A DNA stretch of 13,514 nt from Deltaproteobacteria bacterium (lineage in GTDB: Bacteria; Myxococcota_A; Polyangia; Polyangiales; Houyiibacteriaceae). Below, in pieces: positions 1-6,912 of the stretch. The translations under genes and the position numbers were made by a program. The notes beneath the pieces are model-generated. The model was not told the origin of the DNA. It saw only the letters and a list, made by a program, of their open reading frames with translations, and did no database searches. How positions within the stretch are numbered: position 1 is the first letter of the stretch; each line of letters starts with the position of its first letter. The stretch covers positions 1-13,514 of the forward strand of contig QMMB01000030.1 of NCBI GenBank assembly GCA_003647035.1, written 5' to 3'.

Positions 1-44
1 CGTACTTGGCAGAGCGCCGCGAGGAATACCGTCTGGAAGACTGA
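1..44 (+). CDS. C-terminal end of an unidentified gene (partial)
   Basis: In the frame starting at position 3 the first bases read as YLAERREEYRLED followed by TGA at 42-44. This charged, helix-like tail (E, R and K/L rich) looks like a genuine protein C-terminus. The other two forward frames give arginine/proline-rich or low-plausibility peptides. The gene starts left of the window, so its family cannot be named from 13 residues. It would converge on the cyclic-nucleotide-binding gene that ends at 244, with the hairpin at 90-207 between them. Confidence 0.5.
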   Translation, partial: YLAERREEYRLED

Positions 45-49
45 CACCG

Positions 50-71
50 GCACTGACGCTGAGCACTGACG
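50..71. repeat. Short direct repeat, two 9-bp copies
   Basis: The 9-mer gcactgacg occurs at 50-58 and again at 63-71, a 13-bp period, just after the stop codon of the partial gene. A related 9-mer, ccggcactg, occurs at 47-55 and 234-242, so it brackets the large hairpin. Either could be chance in GC-rich DNA. They are recorded because they flank the structured element. Confidence 0.35.
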
Positions 72-89
72 TGCGTCGACTTCTACGCA

Positions 90-207
90 GGAGGACGGCT
101 CGGGATGGGCAGCACAGTGAATGGGTCGGCGCCTCCGCATATGTAGACTTAGGGTGCCGGGCGACGGGGCTCCCATTCGCGAGCACGCCCGTCCCGAGCC
201 GTCCTCC
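90..207 (+). ncRNA. Long three-stem hairpin in a convergent intergenic region
   Basis: Positions 90-110 pair with 187-207 (21 pairs, one being U106-G191). A symmetric 6 x 6 internal loop follows (111-116 / 181-186). Positions 117-125 then pair with 172-180 (9 pairs, one U118-G179). An inner helix joins 126-134 to 152-160 (including G131-U155 and U-G pairs at its ends), leaving a 17-nt apical loop and an 11-nt bulge at 161-171. All non-Watson-Crick pairs within the helices are G-U when read as plus-strand RNA but would be A-C on the minus strand, which favours a plus-strand transcript. No T-tract follows the stem, so it is not a classic intrinsic terminator. It could be a small RNA, the structured 3' end of the upstream transcript, or a mobile palindromic repeat. 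The structure is seen directly; the function is unknown. Confidence 0.5.
105..146 (+). other. Micro-ORF with a perfect Shine-Dalgarno inside the hairpin
   Basis: AGGAGG at 89-94 is followed 10 nt later by ATG at 105 and a 13-codon frame (MGSTVNGSAPPHM) ending in TAG at 144-146. The Shine-Dalgarno lies at the base of the hairpin's left arm and is paired with tcctcc at 202-207, so the fold would hide it. This resembles a leader-peptide arrangement, but no plus-strand gene follows that it could control. It is more likely coincidental than functional. Confidence 0.2.
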
Positions 208-243
208 GGTGACTCAGCCGCACAACCCAGTTGCCGGCACTGG

Positions 244-1149
244 TCAGGAGGGTGGAGAGTGTCCCTGATCGTATAGCTGGAGGATGCCGGCGGCCATGCT
301 TCTCAGGAGGGATATGGCCATGGTGAAGTTGTCCTCCAAGACCTCCAGGAGGAGCTCCTGGTCAATGCGGAATGCGACTAGGTCTTCGATGACTTCCGCT
401 CGGAACCAGCGACGTTCGTCGCCCATGGCGTCGATAGCGCCTACCGAGTCGCTCGGGCCCAGTTGGAAGTGCTGATCCGGATCGGTGGCCCGGCAGTCGA
501 TGACGCCGCGGAGCGGAAGCAGGAAGTAAGTGCTTCGATCGCCGATGTTCCAGAGGATTTCGCCTTTGGGAATGTGGACCTCTTGCACACCTCGCGCGAG
601 GTCGGCGATCGCGTCGATCTCGCTGTCGCCGAACGAAAATGTTTTTCGTAAAAATGCCATTCGCTCGACGAGATCGGAAGGGCGATCGGGAAAAGCAAAC
701 GGCTCCGCCACGGGACCGAAGCCAGCGCTCTGTCCGAGCTTACGTCGAGATTCGAGGACCTCGCGGCTGGTTCCCCTGAGTACGCGCTTGAGCAGCACGA
801 AATGGTCTTCGAAGATCTCCTGTGAATCGTCGACGGTAATCGCGAGTGTGACCATGTCTTCGAGTGCAATGCAATCGTAACCCAGCTCGTCGCCCGCGAG
901 CGCACTGATCCCGCCGACCACGGTGCGCGGCCCCAAACGGCGCACCGCTCTACCGTTGCGGATGATCTCGCACTCGCCGCTCACCACGTATTGAATCTCG
1001 AGTACCGGGACCCCGCTTCGGTAGAGGTGTTCGCCCTTTGCGAAGAAGCGCTCGCGCGTGTTGGCGGCGATGACCTGGGAGATTTCGGGCGGCACTTCGC
1101 CGAGTCCCGGCATCGTGCGCAGGAACAAGAAACGCTGGAAACGATCCAT
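244..1149 (-). CDS. Tandem cyclic-nucleotide-binding-domain protein
   Basis: The 301-aa soluble protein has two cNMP-like beta-roll domains in series. The first spans about residues 5-130 (FFAKGEHLYRSGVPVLEIQY, then VVSGECEIIRNG and a GG turn) and the second about 165-290 (HIPKGEILWNIGDRSTYFLL, then GVIDCR). Both keep the roll-forming glycines, but neither shows a clear phosphate-binding cassette with the conserved Arg seen in CRP, so ligand binding may be altered or lost. There is no DNA-binding helix-turn-helix and no enzyme domain. I chose the ATG at 1149 because it lies 22 bp after the carrier's stop and the cNMP fold starts at once. Longer in-frame starts at 1254, or TTG at 1179, would overlap the carrier and add an arginine-rich stretch unlike this fold. 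Co-transcription with the carrier suggests it senses a nucleotide-related signal or regulates the carrier (inference). Confidence 0.82.
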   Translation of the reverse strand: MDRFQRFLFLRTMPGLGEVPPEISQVIAANTRERFFAKGEHLYRSGVPVLEIQYVVSGECEIIRNGRAVRRLGPRTVVGGISALAGDELGYDCIALEDMVTLAITVDDSQEIFEDHFVLLKRVLRGTSREVLESRRKLGQSAGFGPVAEPFAFPDRPSDLVERMAFLRKTFSFGDSEIDAIADLARGVQEVHIPKGEILWNIGDRSTYFLLPLRGVIDCRATDPDQHFQLGPSDSVGAIDAMGDERRWFRAEVIEDLVAFRIDQELLLEVLEDNFTMAISLLRSMAAGILQLYDQGHSPPS

Positions 1150-1171
1150 TTCGGCGGGTTTTGTTGCTTTA

Positions 1172-3667
1172 TCAGACAAGATTCTGCGTCTCCTGCGCGG
1201 TATCGAGCATCGTACCGAGGCCGAGCTCTGCCGCGTGGTGAGCCGCGATCCCACGGATGACCTCGCTCCGATCCTGCATCATCTCCCTTACCGCCTCTTC
1301 GTGAGACGGTGGCTTCACGGTTGCGCCGAGAGCCGCCGCTGCGATACGCGCGCGCCGCGCCGGCGATTCCCCATTGTCGCTGACGACCAGAACGGCTTCA
1401 CGGAAAGAGCCGGGCAAGGTAGCCTCCAGCACCTCGCGACCCGCAGCTTGTAGTCCCGCGTTGTCACTGGTGACGCCTCGCCAGACCAAGTTGAAATTCT
1501 CCTCGGGATGCCGCAGCCCCATTAGCCCGAACGCACGCTCGAGCGCCGCTCGCTCTTTGTCTTGGAGCGCCACTCGAAGGAGCTCGGCGTCGGCCGTATC
1601 GGGGGTACCATTGCTCTCGAGCGCTGCTCGCCATTGAAGAAGTTGGATGACGCGTAGCAAGCTTCCCCGGAGCTGTCCCCGGAGGAGCGCGTCGTCGAGA
1701 ACGATCGATGGCTGAGTCGCCTGCAAGCGCCCGAGCGCCCGCACGATCTTCAGGCGCACGCCGCCTTCGCGTTCTCGATCCAAGTGCTCGAGCAGAATGT
1801 CGGCAGCGTCCTGTGAGTCGAACAAGATGATCGTGTGGGGGATGCGGCGGCGTACTTTTCGATTCGTCGACGGGTTCCTGAGGGCCTCATCGAGCGCCAC
1901 GAGTGCCTCGGGACCGATCGCGACCACGGCGCTACGGGCGGCTGCGCGCAGATCAGAATTGCCCAAGAGCGGCAGCAGATGCGCCAGGTAGCGCGGGTCG
2001 GGGCTGCCCTCCATGGCTCGCAACGTTTCGAGCCGTACGGCGTCGTCGTCGCTTGCGATCAGCTCGATCAACGCCTTGGGTCGCACGATGGATGCCTCGA
2101 CGTCCAGCTTTTCCTGTAGGAGCTCTCGGCTCGGCACGACCGCCGTCAGTGCGCGCAACGCGGCCGCGCGGATGTCCGGGTCTTCATCGGAGAGCATGCG
2201 GCGCGCGACTGGGATGAAGCGGCGGTCGCTTGCATCGGCGAAGGCCTCTAGCGCGCGGCTGCGAACCTCCGTCGACGGATGATAGAGCACCAAGACCGGA
2301 ATCAGCTCTACCTTCCCGTGCCGATCGAAGATGTCGATCGCGGCGATGACCTCTAGGTCCTGATCGCTGTTCAACGCGCTGAATAGAACGTCGAGCGAGT
2401 GGCGATCCAACTCCTCGAGCTCGAGCCGGGTGTCGATGACGCCTCGTCGGAGCCGCCTGCGAAACAGGTCGACGTACTGGCGCTGCGTCGACATGATCGC
2501 CACGACCCACGCGATGACGAGAAACAGCAACACGATTCCGAGCTGCTGCGTCGTCAAGCCCATTCCAACTGCCGCGATGATCAGCAACGATGCAACCGCC
2601 TGCCCGCCACGGTGTCCGAACACCTCGATGATGCCTTTTGCCCGTTCGCGTCGCTTGCTGTCGAGCGGCAGATAGAGAACCTCGACGGCGCTGCGGTACA
2701 GGGTGTGGCGCAGGCTCCCGTCGACCGCTTTGAGCGCCACCGCAAACAACAGGACCGGTCCGAGCGAGAGGCCGATTGCGCCGCCGAAGATCAGGCTGGG
2801 CAACAAGGCAGAGCTCCGGTGCGCCCCAAATGCACGCAGGAGCCACCCGGCCCCGACGATCTGAATCAGCAAGGCCACGCTGTTCAGGCCCAGATAGAAG
2901 CGCGCGAAGAACGGACCGAGCCCTTCTGCCGGGATGTGGTCTGCGACCGTGCTCTTGAAGACGAAGTCCACCACGGTCAGGGCGACCGCTCCCATCAGGA
3001 CCAGCGTCAGAACGCGCGAAAGGTAGCTATCTCGAAGCAGCCAGCCGAGCGGACGTACCGGTTCGGCGGCAGCCTGGTCCACCACTGCTTCGCCCCGGAT
3101 CTTCCAGAGAAACGGCGTCGCCGACGCGAGGGCGAGAATCACCGTGGCGGCGAGCACGAGCTCGGCCGGCGAAGCGACTCGCAGAACCCCCTCGGCGAGC
3201 AGCGACCCCAACATCGCGCCCGTCACCCCGCCGGCCGCAATCGCCGGAAAGATGCGTTTCGCCTGAGTCACGGTGACCGCGTCATCGAGCAACAGCCAGA
3301 ATTCGATCAGCACGACCGTGATCAGGAGACCGGTCCAAACATAGAAACCGAACGGCGCCCAGGCGCCCATCTCCTCGAGGAATGCCCAGAAGCTGAGCGT
3401 GATGAACGAGCCGAACACGAGTGATGCCGACAAGAGCTTCCGCCGGTCGCGCACGTGGCGGAGCACCCGCTCGTGGATCCTGAGCTCCAGGATCGCGAGC
3501 AGGGCGATCGCCAAATAGGCGCGCGGCAAATGCGTCGCGGGCAGACTCGTCAGGAACAGCGTATCTCGCGCCGTCTCCATGACCGAATGGGCAGTCATGA
3601 TCGCCAGCAGGCCAACGAAGCCCACGACGAGATTCCTGCGATCCTCTCGGCGAATGGAAAAACGCAT
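1172..3667 (-). CDS. NTT/MFS-like nucleotide-type carrier fused to HEAT repeats
   Basis: The 831-aa protein has two parts. Residues about 12-395 hold some ten to twelve hydrophobic helices, including FVGLLAIMTAHSVMETARDT and FWLLLDDAVTVTQAKRIFPA. The Ala-Lys-Arg-x-Phe stretch plus the later DSKRRERAKGIIEVFGHRGG loop (about 336-355) resembles the ATP/ADP translocase-like (Tlc/NTT) branch of the major facilitator superfamily. Residues about 415-820 are soluble helical HEAT repeats, for example EVRSRALEAFADASDRRFIP and DIRAAALRALTAVV. True NTT proteins exchange ATP for ADP in intracellular bacteria. In free-living bacteria the HEAT-fused relatives have no established substrate, so nucleotide transport is only a family-level suggestion. 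The HEAT part probably faces the cytoplasm as a docking or regulatory scaffold. The tandem cNMP gene follows after 22 bp; the glycosylase gene ends 43 bp upstream. Confidence 0.82.
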   Translation of the reverse strand: MRFSIRREDRRNLVVGFVGLLAIMTAHSVMETARDTLFLTSLPATHLPRAYLAIALLAILELRIHERVLRHVRDRRKLLSASLVFGSFITLSFWAFLEEMGAWAPFGFYVWTGLLITVVLIEFWLLLDDAVTVTQAKRIFPAIAAGGVTGAMLGSLLAEGVLRVASPAELVLAATVILALASATPFLWKIRGEAVVDQAAAEPVRPLGWLLRDSYLSRVLTLVLMGAVALTVVDFVFKSTVADHIPAEGLGPFFARFYLGLNSVALLIQIVGAGWLLRAFGAHRSSALLPSLIFGGAIGLSLGPVLLFAVALKAVDGSLRHTLYRSAVEVLYLPLDSKRRERAKGIIEVFGHRGGQAVASLLIIAAVGMGLTTQQLGIVLLFLVIAWVVAIMSTQRQYVDLFRRRLRRGVIDTRLELEELDRHSLDVLFSALNSDQDLEVIAAIDIFDRHGKVELIPVLVLYHPSTEVRSRALEAFADASDRRFIPVARRMLSDEDPDIRAAALRALTAVVPSRELLQEKLDVEASIVRPKALIELIASDDDAVRLETLRAMEGSPDPRYLAHLLPLLGNSDLRAAARSAVVAIGPEALVALDEALRNPSTNRKVRRRIPHTIILFDSQDAADILLEHLDREREGGVRLKIVRALGRLQATQPSIVLDDALLRGQLRGSLLRVIQLLQWRAALESNGTPDTADAELLRVALQDKERAALERAFGLMGLRHPEENFNLVWRGVTSDNAGLQAAGREVLEATLPGSFREAVLVVSDNGESPARRARIAAAALGATVKPPSHEEAVREMMQDRSEVIRGIAAHHAAELGLGTMLDTAQETQNLV

Positions 3668-3681
3668 GTGTCAGACGCAAC

Positions 3682-3701
3682 GTACCGTCAAAACGGCTAC
3701 A
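3682..3701 (-). other. Small hairpin in the gap before the carrier gene
   Basis: In the 43-bp gap between the glycosylase and the carrier, the minus strand has CCGT-TTTG-ACGG flanked by GTA and TAC, a 7-bp stem with one bulged G. No U-tract follows it, so it is not convincing as a terminator. TTGACG, a good -35-like hexamer, lies inside it, but no matching -10 is seen at 17 bp. Confidence 0.2.
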
Positions 3702-3710
3702 AGCATATTT

Positions 3711-4532
3711 CTAGTCTCCGAGAGATTCGAGCTCTTCGAGGGAACGTGGCCAGTCCCCCTTGAGCAACCTGGATAGAGCGCGATCGGCGAGAAGCTTTCC
3801 GCCGGTTTGGCAGGTTGCGCAGTAGTTCGTTTCGCGATCTGCGAACACGATTCGCTGGATAGGATCACCACATGCCGGGCATGGCTGGCCGTACTTTCCG
3901 TGCGCCGCCATTTCCGGGCGAAAAGCGGTCACCTTTTCGGGAAACTCGTCGCCTTGTTGGTCGACCAATCGCGCGACCCATTCCGTCAGCACGTCCTGGC
4001 TCGCGTCGAACACTCGTCGAATCTCTTCCTCGGTCAGCCGCTGCGTCCAAGTTAGCGGGGAGACCTTTGCGCGGTGGAGGATCTCGTCCGAGTACGCGTT
4101 GCCGATCCCACTGAAAATCCTCGGATCGGCTAGAGCGCGTTTCACCGTGTGGTTCCATTCGACGAGCTGATCTCGAAATCGGCGATGGTCGGCGTCCAAG
4201 GGTTCGATGCCACCCGGATCATGCATGCGCAACGCGCCGAGGCCGCGACACAGATGCAGAGCTGCGCGCTTCTTTTTGCTCGCTTCGGTCAACAATAGCG
4301 TCCCGCTCTCGAAGTCGAATGCACCGAGACCCAAGCGGCCTGGGATCTTGTGCCCCGGCGGCTTCCAACGTAGTCGACCGGCGATCATTAGATGCATTAC
4401 GATGTAGAGGTCTTCTTCCAGCGCCAGCACGATCCGTTTGCCGAGTCGACGCACCTCGATCACTCGCTTTCCTTCCACGGCATCGATCGATGGCTCCACG
4501 CTTCTCAGGACGAATGGCGATGCCAGTCGCAC
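3711..4532 (-). CDS. Fpg/Nei-family DNA glycosylase with eroded N-terminus
   Basis: This is a base-excision-repair glycosylase/AP-lyase of the formamidopyrimidine type, 273 aa from a GTG start. The helix-two-turn-helix is clear (SGIGNAYSDEILHRAKVSPL, residues 141-160), as is the C-terminal zinc finger with Cys 218, 221, 238 and 241 (CPACGDP ... YCATCQTGG). LTEASKKKRA and FPEKVTAFRPEM match a bacterial subfamily of Fpg-like proteins that I recall. Members normally begin MPELPD, where Pro2 is the nucleophile and Glu3 is catalytic. Here the only usable start codon lies about 25 residues inside the fold, at a strand beginning RLASPFVLRS. In-frame sequence upstream to 4607 still resembles the missing part, but without ATG and without the Glu. 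As annotated, the product lacks both catalytic N-terminal residues. It is either an inactive or DNA-binding-only remnant, or it is affected by sequence errors. Confidence 0.82.
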   Translation of the reverse strand: MRLASPFVLRSVEPSIDAVEGKRVIEVRRLGKRIVLALEEDLYIVMHLMIAGRLRWKPPGHKIPGRLGLGAFDFESGTLLLTEASKKKRAALHLCRGLGALRMHDPGGIEPLDADHRRFRDQLVEWNHTVKRALADPRIFSGIGNAYSDEILHRAKVSPLTWTQRLTEEEIRRVFDASQDVLTEWVARLVDQQGDEFPEKVTAFRPEMAAHGKYGQPCPACGDPIQRIVFADRETNYCATCQTGGKLLADRALSRLLKGDWPRSLEELESLGD

Positions 4533-4607
4533 TCGCTCGAGCGCGCGGCCAGCGATGCGCGAACGCCGCGCGTGACACTCAAGCCCGATGCCGGGGAGCG
4601 CGGGCCT
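4533..4607 (-). pseudogene. Degraded N-terminal segment of the glycosylase
   Basis: Reading in the glycosylase frame from 4607 down to 4533 gives 25 codons: RPALPGIGLE, CHARRSRIAG, RALER. Family N-termini as I remember them run MPELPD, then a helix ending in a Gly at position 20, then a strand leading to RLASPF. Here Pro2, Leu4, Pro5 and Gly20 are in register with no gap, while Met1 reads AGG (Arg), Glu3 reads GCG (Ala) and Asp6 reads GGC (Gly). The lost start would lie two bases after the dppC-like stop codon (4610-4612), which is typical operon spacing and supports the reading. The alignment relies on remembered family sequence, not on a search. Confidence 0.55.
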
Positions 4608-4609
4608 GG

Positions 4610-5428
4610 CTAACGAAGGAGCGGGTCGAGCCGGTCTCGTAGCCAGTCGCCCGTCAGATTGAAGCCCAGCACAGTCACCGCGATCGCGCCGCCCGAGAAC
4701 AGGGCAACGTGAGGGAAACGCAACAAAACACTGGTGCCCTGGTCGAGGAGCGCTCCCCAGGACACCGCTTTCCCGGGGCCGAGCCCAAGAAACGACAGCG
4801 TCGATTCCGCCAGGATCACCACACCCAGTCCAGTGGTCGCCTGGATGACCAGCGGCCCAAGCAGGTTGGGGACCACATGGCGGCGCAGGATCTGGCGTGT
4901 CGGCACGCCGAGTGCGCGCGCCGCCTCGACGAACTCACGCTCTCTCAAGGTCAGCGTTTCGGCCCGGGCCAAGCGTGCGTACAAGACCCATCCGTTGACC
5001 GCGAGGGCCACGATCAAGTGCATGAGGCCGGGTCGAGCCACCAGGGCGAGGATCGCGATGTTTAGGACGATCGCGGGAAACGCTTGCACCAAGTCCGCGA
5101 TCCCCGTGATCACATGGTCGGTGAGCCGCCCGGCGTAGCCCGCCCAGGTACCTAGCAACGTGCCAAACACGACCGATACACCGACGACGACGACGCCCAC
5201 GATTGCGGCGAGCCGCGCGCCGTGGAGCAATGCGCTCAAGATGTCGATGCCGTTGTCTCCGGTTCCGAGTAAGTGCGTCCACGAAGGAGGCTCGTACTCG
5301 TGCAAGAGATCGATCATGAGCGGGTCGTAGGGGGCGATCCATGGACCAACGAGCCCCAAGACGAAAAAACAGAGCACGATGCCGAGGCCGATCGGAGTTC
5401 TGCGGAGGCGAGCGCGAACCCGTTTCAT
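4610..5428 (-). CDS. dppC: Oligopeptide/dipeptide ABC transporter permease, DppC/OppC type
   Basis: This 272-aa inner-membrane permease is one half of the channel of a peptide-type (or nickel-type) ABC importer. The N-terminal helix is followed by the WIAPYDP motif typical of DppC proteins and by LLGTGDNGIDILSALLHGAR. The core has about five further helices. The cytoplasmic EAA loop, which docks the ATPase, reads EAARALGVPTRQILRRH (about residues 168-184). The ending LTGDWLRDRLDPLLR is the usual DppC C-terminus. Its ATG overlaps the dppB stop as ATGA at 5425-5428, so the two are translationally coupled. At 272 aa it is slightly short for the family because the N-terminal tail is brief. Substrate cannot be told from permeases alone. 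Confidence 0.92.
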   Translation of the reverse strand: MKRVRARLRRTPIGLGIVLCFFVLGLVGPWIAPYDPLMIDLLHEYEPPSWTHLLGTGDNGIDILSALLHGARLAAIVGVVVVGVSVVFGTLLGTWAGYAGRLTDHVITGIADLVQAFPAIVLNIAILALVARPGLMHLIVALAVNGWVLYARLARAETLTLREREFVEAARALGVPTRQILRRHVVPNLLGPLVIQATTGLGVVILAESTLSFLGLGPGKAVSWGALLDQGTSVLLRFPHVALFSGGAIAVTVLGFNLTGDWLRDRLDPLLR

Positions 5429-6378
5429 GACAGTCTTACCCTCGGATCGACCACCCCGTACGCCAAGTCCACAATCAGGTTCACGACCACGTAGATCACG
5501 GCGATGATGAGCACGCAGCCCTGAACCACCGGGATATCACGGGCGAAGAACGCATCGAGAAACAGCGTGCCGAGGCCCGGCCGCTCGAAGATCTTTTCCG
5601 TGACGATCGTGCCGGAGAGCAGCGCTCCCAGTTGAGCGGCGCCAATCGTCATCACCGGCAGGAGTGCATTGCGAAGGGCGTGGCGGAGCAGCAGCGGAAC
5701 AGACGGAACCCCTCGTGCGCGTGCCGCGGTGATGTACTGCTGTGCAAGCACCTCGATCATCGCTGCGCGGGTCTGGCGGGTCAGCACGGCGGCGAAGGCG
5801 GTCCCGATCGTAAGCGCCGGGAGAATCAAGGCCTCCGGGCCGGCTAGGTCGTCGCCCGGTAGGGGCAGCCAACGGAGCTTCACCCCGAACGCGAGGATCA
5901 GCAGGGGCCCTAGCCAGATGTTGGGGATCGCCAAGCCCGCCACGGCGACGGTCGACGCGATCTTGTCCCAACCCCTACCGGCTTTAGCCGCCGCGATCGT
6001 GCCGAGCGGTATCGCCACCAGCCACGCGACGAGCAACGCCGCGATGGCGAGCACGATCGTGTGCGGCAGCACGTCGCGCATCATCGACCACACCGAGCGA
6101 TCGGGTCGCCGGAATGATGTCCCCATGCTCCCGTCGGCCATGTCACCGAGGAACGACAGGTACTGCTGTGCGACTGGCCGGTCGAGGTCGAGCGCACGGC
6201 GAAGCTCGGCTTTCTCTTCAGGGCCGGCCTGGTCCCCGAGGATCGCTTCTACGGGGTCGCCAGGGATCAGGCGCACCAGGAGAAACACGATGGTCACCAA
6301 GCCGACGACGGTGAGCAGTGCCCGCAGGAGGCGGCCCACCAGATACCGCAAGAGGCCCGGAGACATCATCCGGACCAT
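5425..6378 (-). CDS. dppB: Oligopeptide/dipeptide ABC transporter permease, DppB/OppB type
   Basis: This 317-aa permease is the partner of the following DppC-like protein. It has the standard DppB layout. A first helix at about residues 10-34 ends in VRLIPGDPVEAILG. A periplasmic segment follows with LDLDRPVAQQYLSFLGDM and DGSMGTSFR. Then come five helices, the EAA loop AARARGVPSVPLLLRHALRN at about 217-236, and the closing DLAYGVVDPRVRLS. The sequence MVRMMSP offers ATGs at 6378, 6369 and 6366 with no strong ribosome site to choose between them. All leave the first membrane helix intact. A gap of 45 bp separates it from the lipoprotein gene upstream. No solute-binding protein or ATPase genes of the system are in the window. 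Confidence 0.92.
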   Translation of the reverse strand: MVRMMSPGLLRYLVGRLLRALLTVVGLVTIVFLLVRLIPGDPVEAILGDQAGPEEKAELRRALDLDRPVAQQYLSFLGDMADGSMGTSFRRPDRSVWSMMRDVLPHTIVLAIAALLVAWLVAIPLGTIAAAKAGRGWDKIASTVAVAGLAIPNIWLGPLLILAFGVKLRWLPLPGDDLAGPEALILPALTIGTAFAAVLTRQTRAAMIEVLAQQYITAARARGVPSVPLLLRHALRNALLPVMTIGAAQLGALLSGTIVTEKIFERPGLGTLFLDAFFARDIPVVQGCVLIIAVIYVVVNLIVDLAYGVVDPRVRLS

Positions 6379-6423
6379 ACTACGCTCGATCGCCGACGGC
6401 GTCGGTTTCCCTGCCGAATCGGG

Positions 6424-6912
6424 CTACAGACCGCCGTCGAACCCTGCTGGTTGCGTCAGTGCGTCGGGCTGAGCGCTTCCTGGTGTCAACGCCACGCAGA
6501 TTCTGGATTCCGCTCTGCTGGAGTCGAGGTCGATGATGCGGGCGACCCGCTCGTCCGCCGGCAAGTTGGGGTCGAACTCCCCGGTCGTCGTGATGTCATT
6601 CGGCAGGACGCAGGAGTACTCGATACGGCCGCAGTCTCCGGCGTTGCTGCAGGTCTTCATGCACCAGGTTTCCGCCGTGCGGCTCGGGATGAAGCGCCAC
6701 TCGACACATGCCCCCTCGGGACAAGTATCCGCGTCACATGAAAAGACCGTGCAATAGCCACCGGGCTGGGCCAGGTCGCACTGGCGCTCACCCGTCACCG
6801 AACAGTCCGTGGAGTTGGCGCAGGCGTCTCCGATGTGCTCTTTGCACCCCGCCGCGACGAGGCTGGCAAGACCAACAAGGCCAGCAAGCAATAAGGTATT
6901 CGCGCGTTCCAT
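6424..6912 (-). CDS. Cysteine-rich lipoprotein, function unknown
   Basis: This 162-aa protein starts at the ATG at 6912. MERANTLLLAGLVGLASLVA is a lipoprotein signal peptide ending in the lipobox AAGC, with lipidated Cys23. The mature part has twelve more cysteines (31, 37, 45, 54, 59, 64, 69, 84, 88, 94, 101, 139), enough for six disulfides. GGYCTVFSCDADTCPEGACV resembles the Cys-rich lipoproteins common in Myxococcota. It is likely anchored to the periplasmic or outer face of a membrane and held by disulfides. It is too small to be the solute-binding protein of the downstream permeases. The open frame continues to 7464, but the extension has no signal peptide at its start and runs antisense through the transglycosylase, so I reject it. 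Confidence 0.8.
   Translation of the reverse strand: MERANTLLLAGLVGLASLVAAGCKEHIGDACANSTDCSVTGERQCDLAQPGGYCTVFSCDADTCPEGACVEWRFIPSRTAETWCMKTCSNAGDCGRIEYSCVLPNDITTTGEFDPNLPADERVARIIDLDSSRAESRICVALTPGSAQPDALTQPAGFDGGL

Noticed and set aside
90..207. Integron attC site as an explanation of the hairpin
   Set aside because: The characteristic GTTRRRY / RYYYAAC core boxes are not found at the stem base, and no integrase or gene cassette is present.
71..268. A 65-codon plus-strand frame through the hairpin region
   Set aside because: It starts with GTG without a ribosome site, runs into the opposite gene's 3' end, and its composition is arginine/proline-rich without any motif.
2399..3424. A 341-codon open frame on the plus strand inside the NTT-like carrier gene
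   Set aside because: It is antisense to a well-supported membrane protein. Its product is extremely rich in Gln, Glu, Asp and Arg, as expected from reading the reverse complement of hydrophobic codons in GC-rich DNA. No family motif is seen.
6393..6405. Hairpin ccgac-ggc-gtcgg between the lipoprotein and dppB as a terminator
   Set aside because: The stem is only 5 bp and, in the direction of transcription (minus strand), no T-tract follows it. Such motifs are common in this GC-rich DNA.
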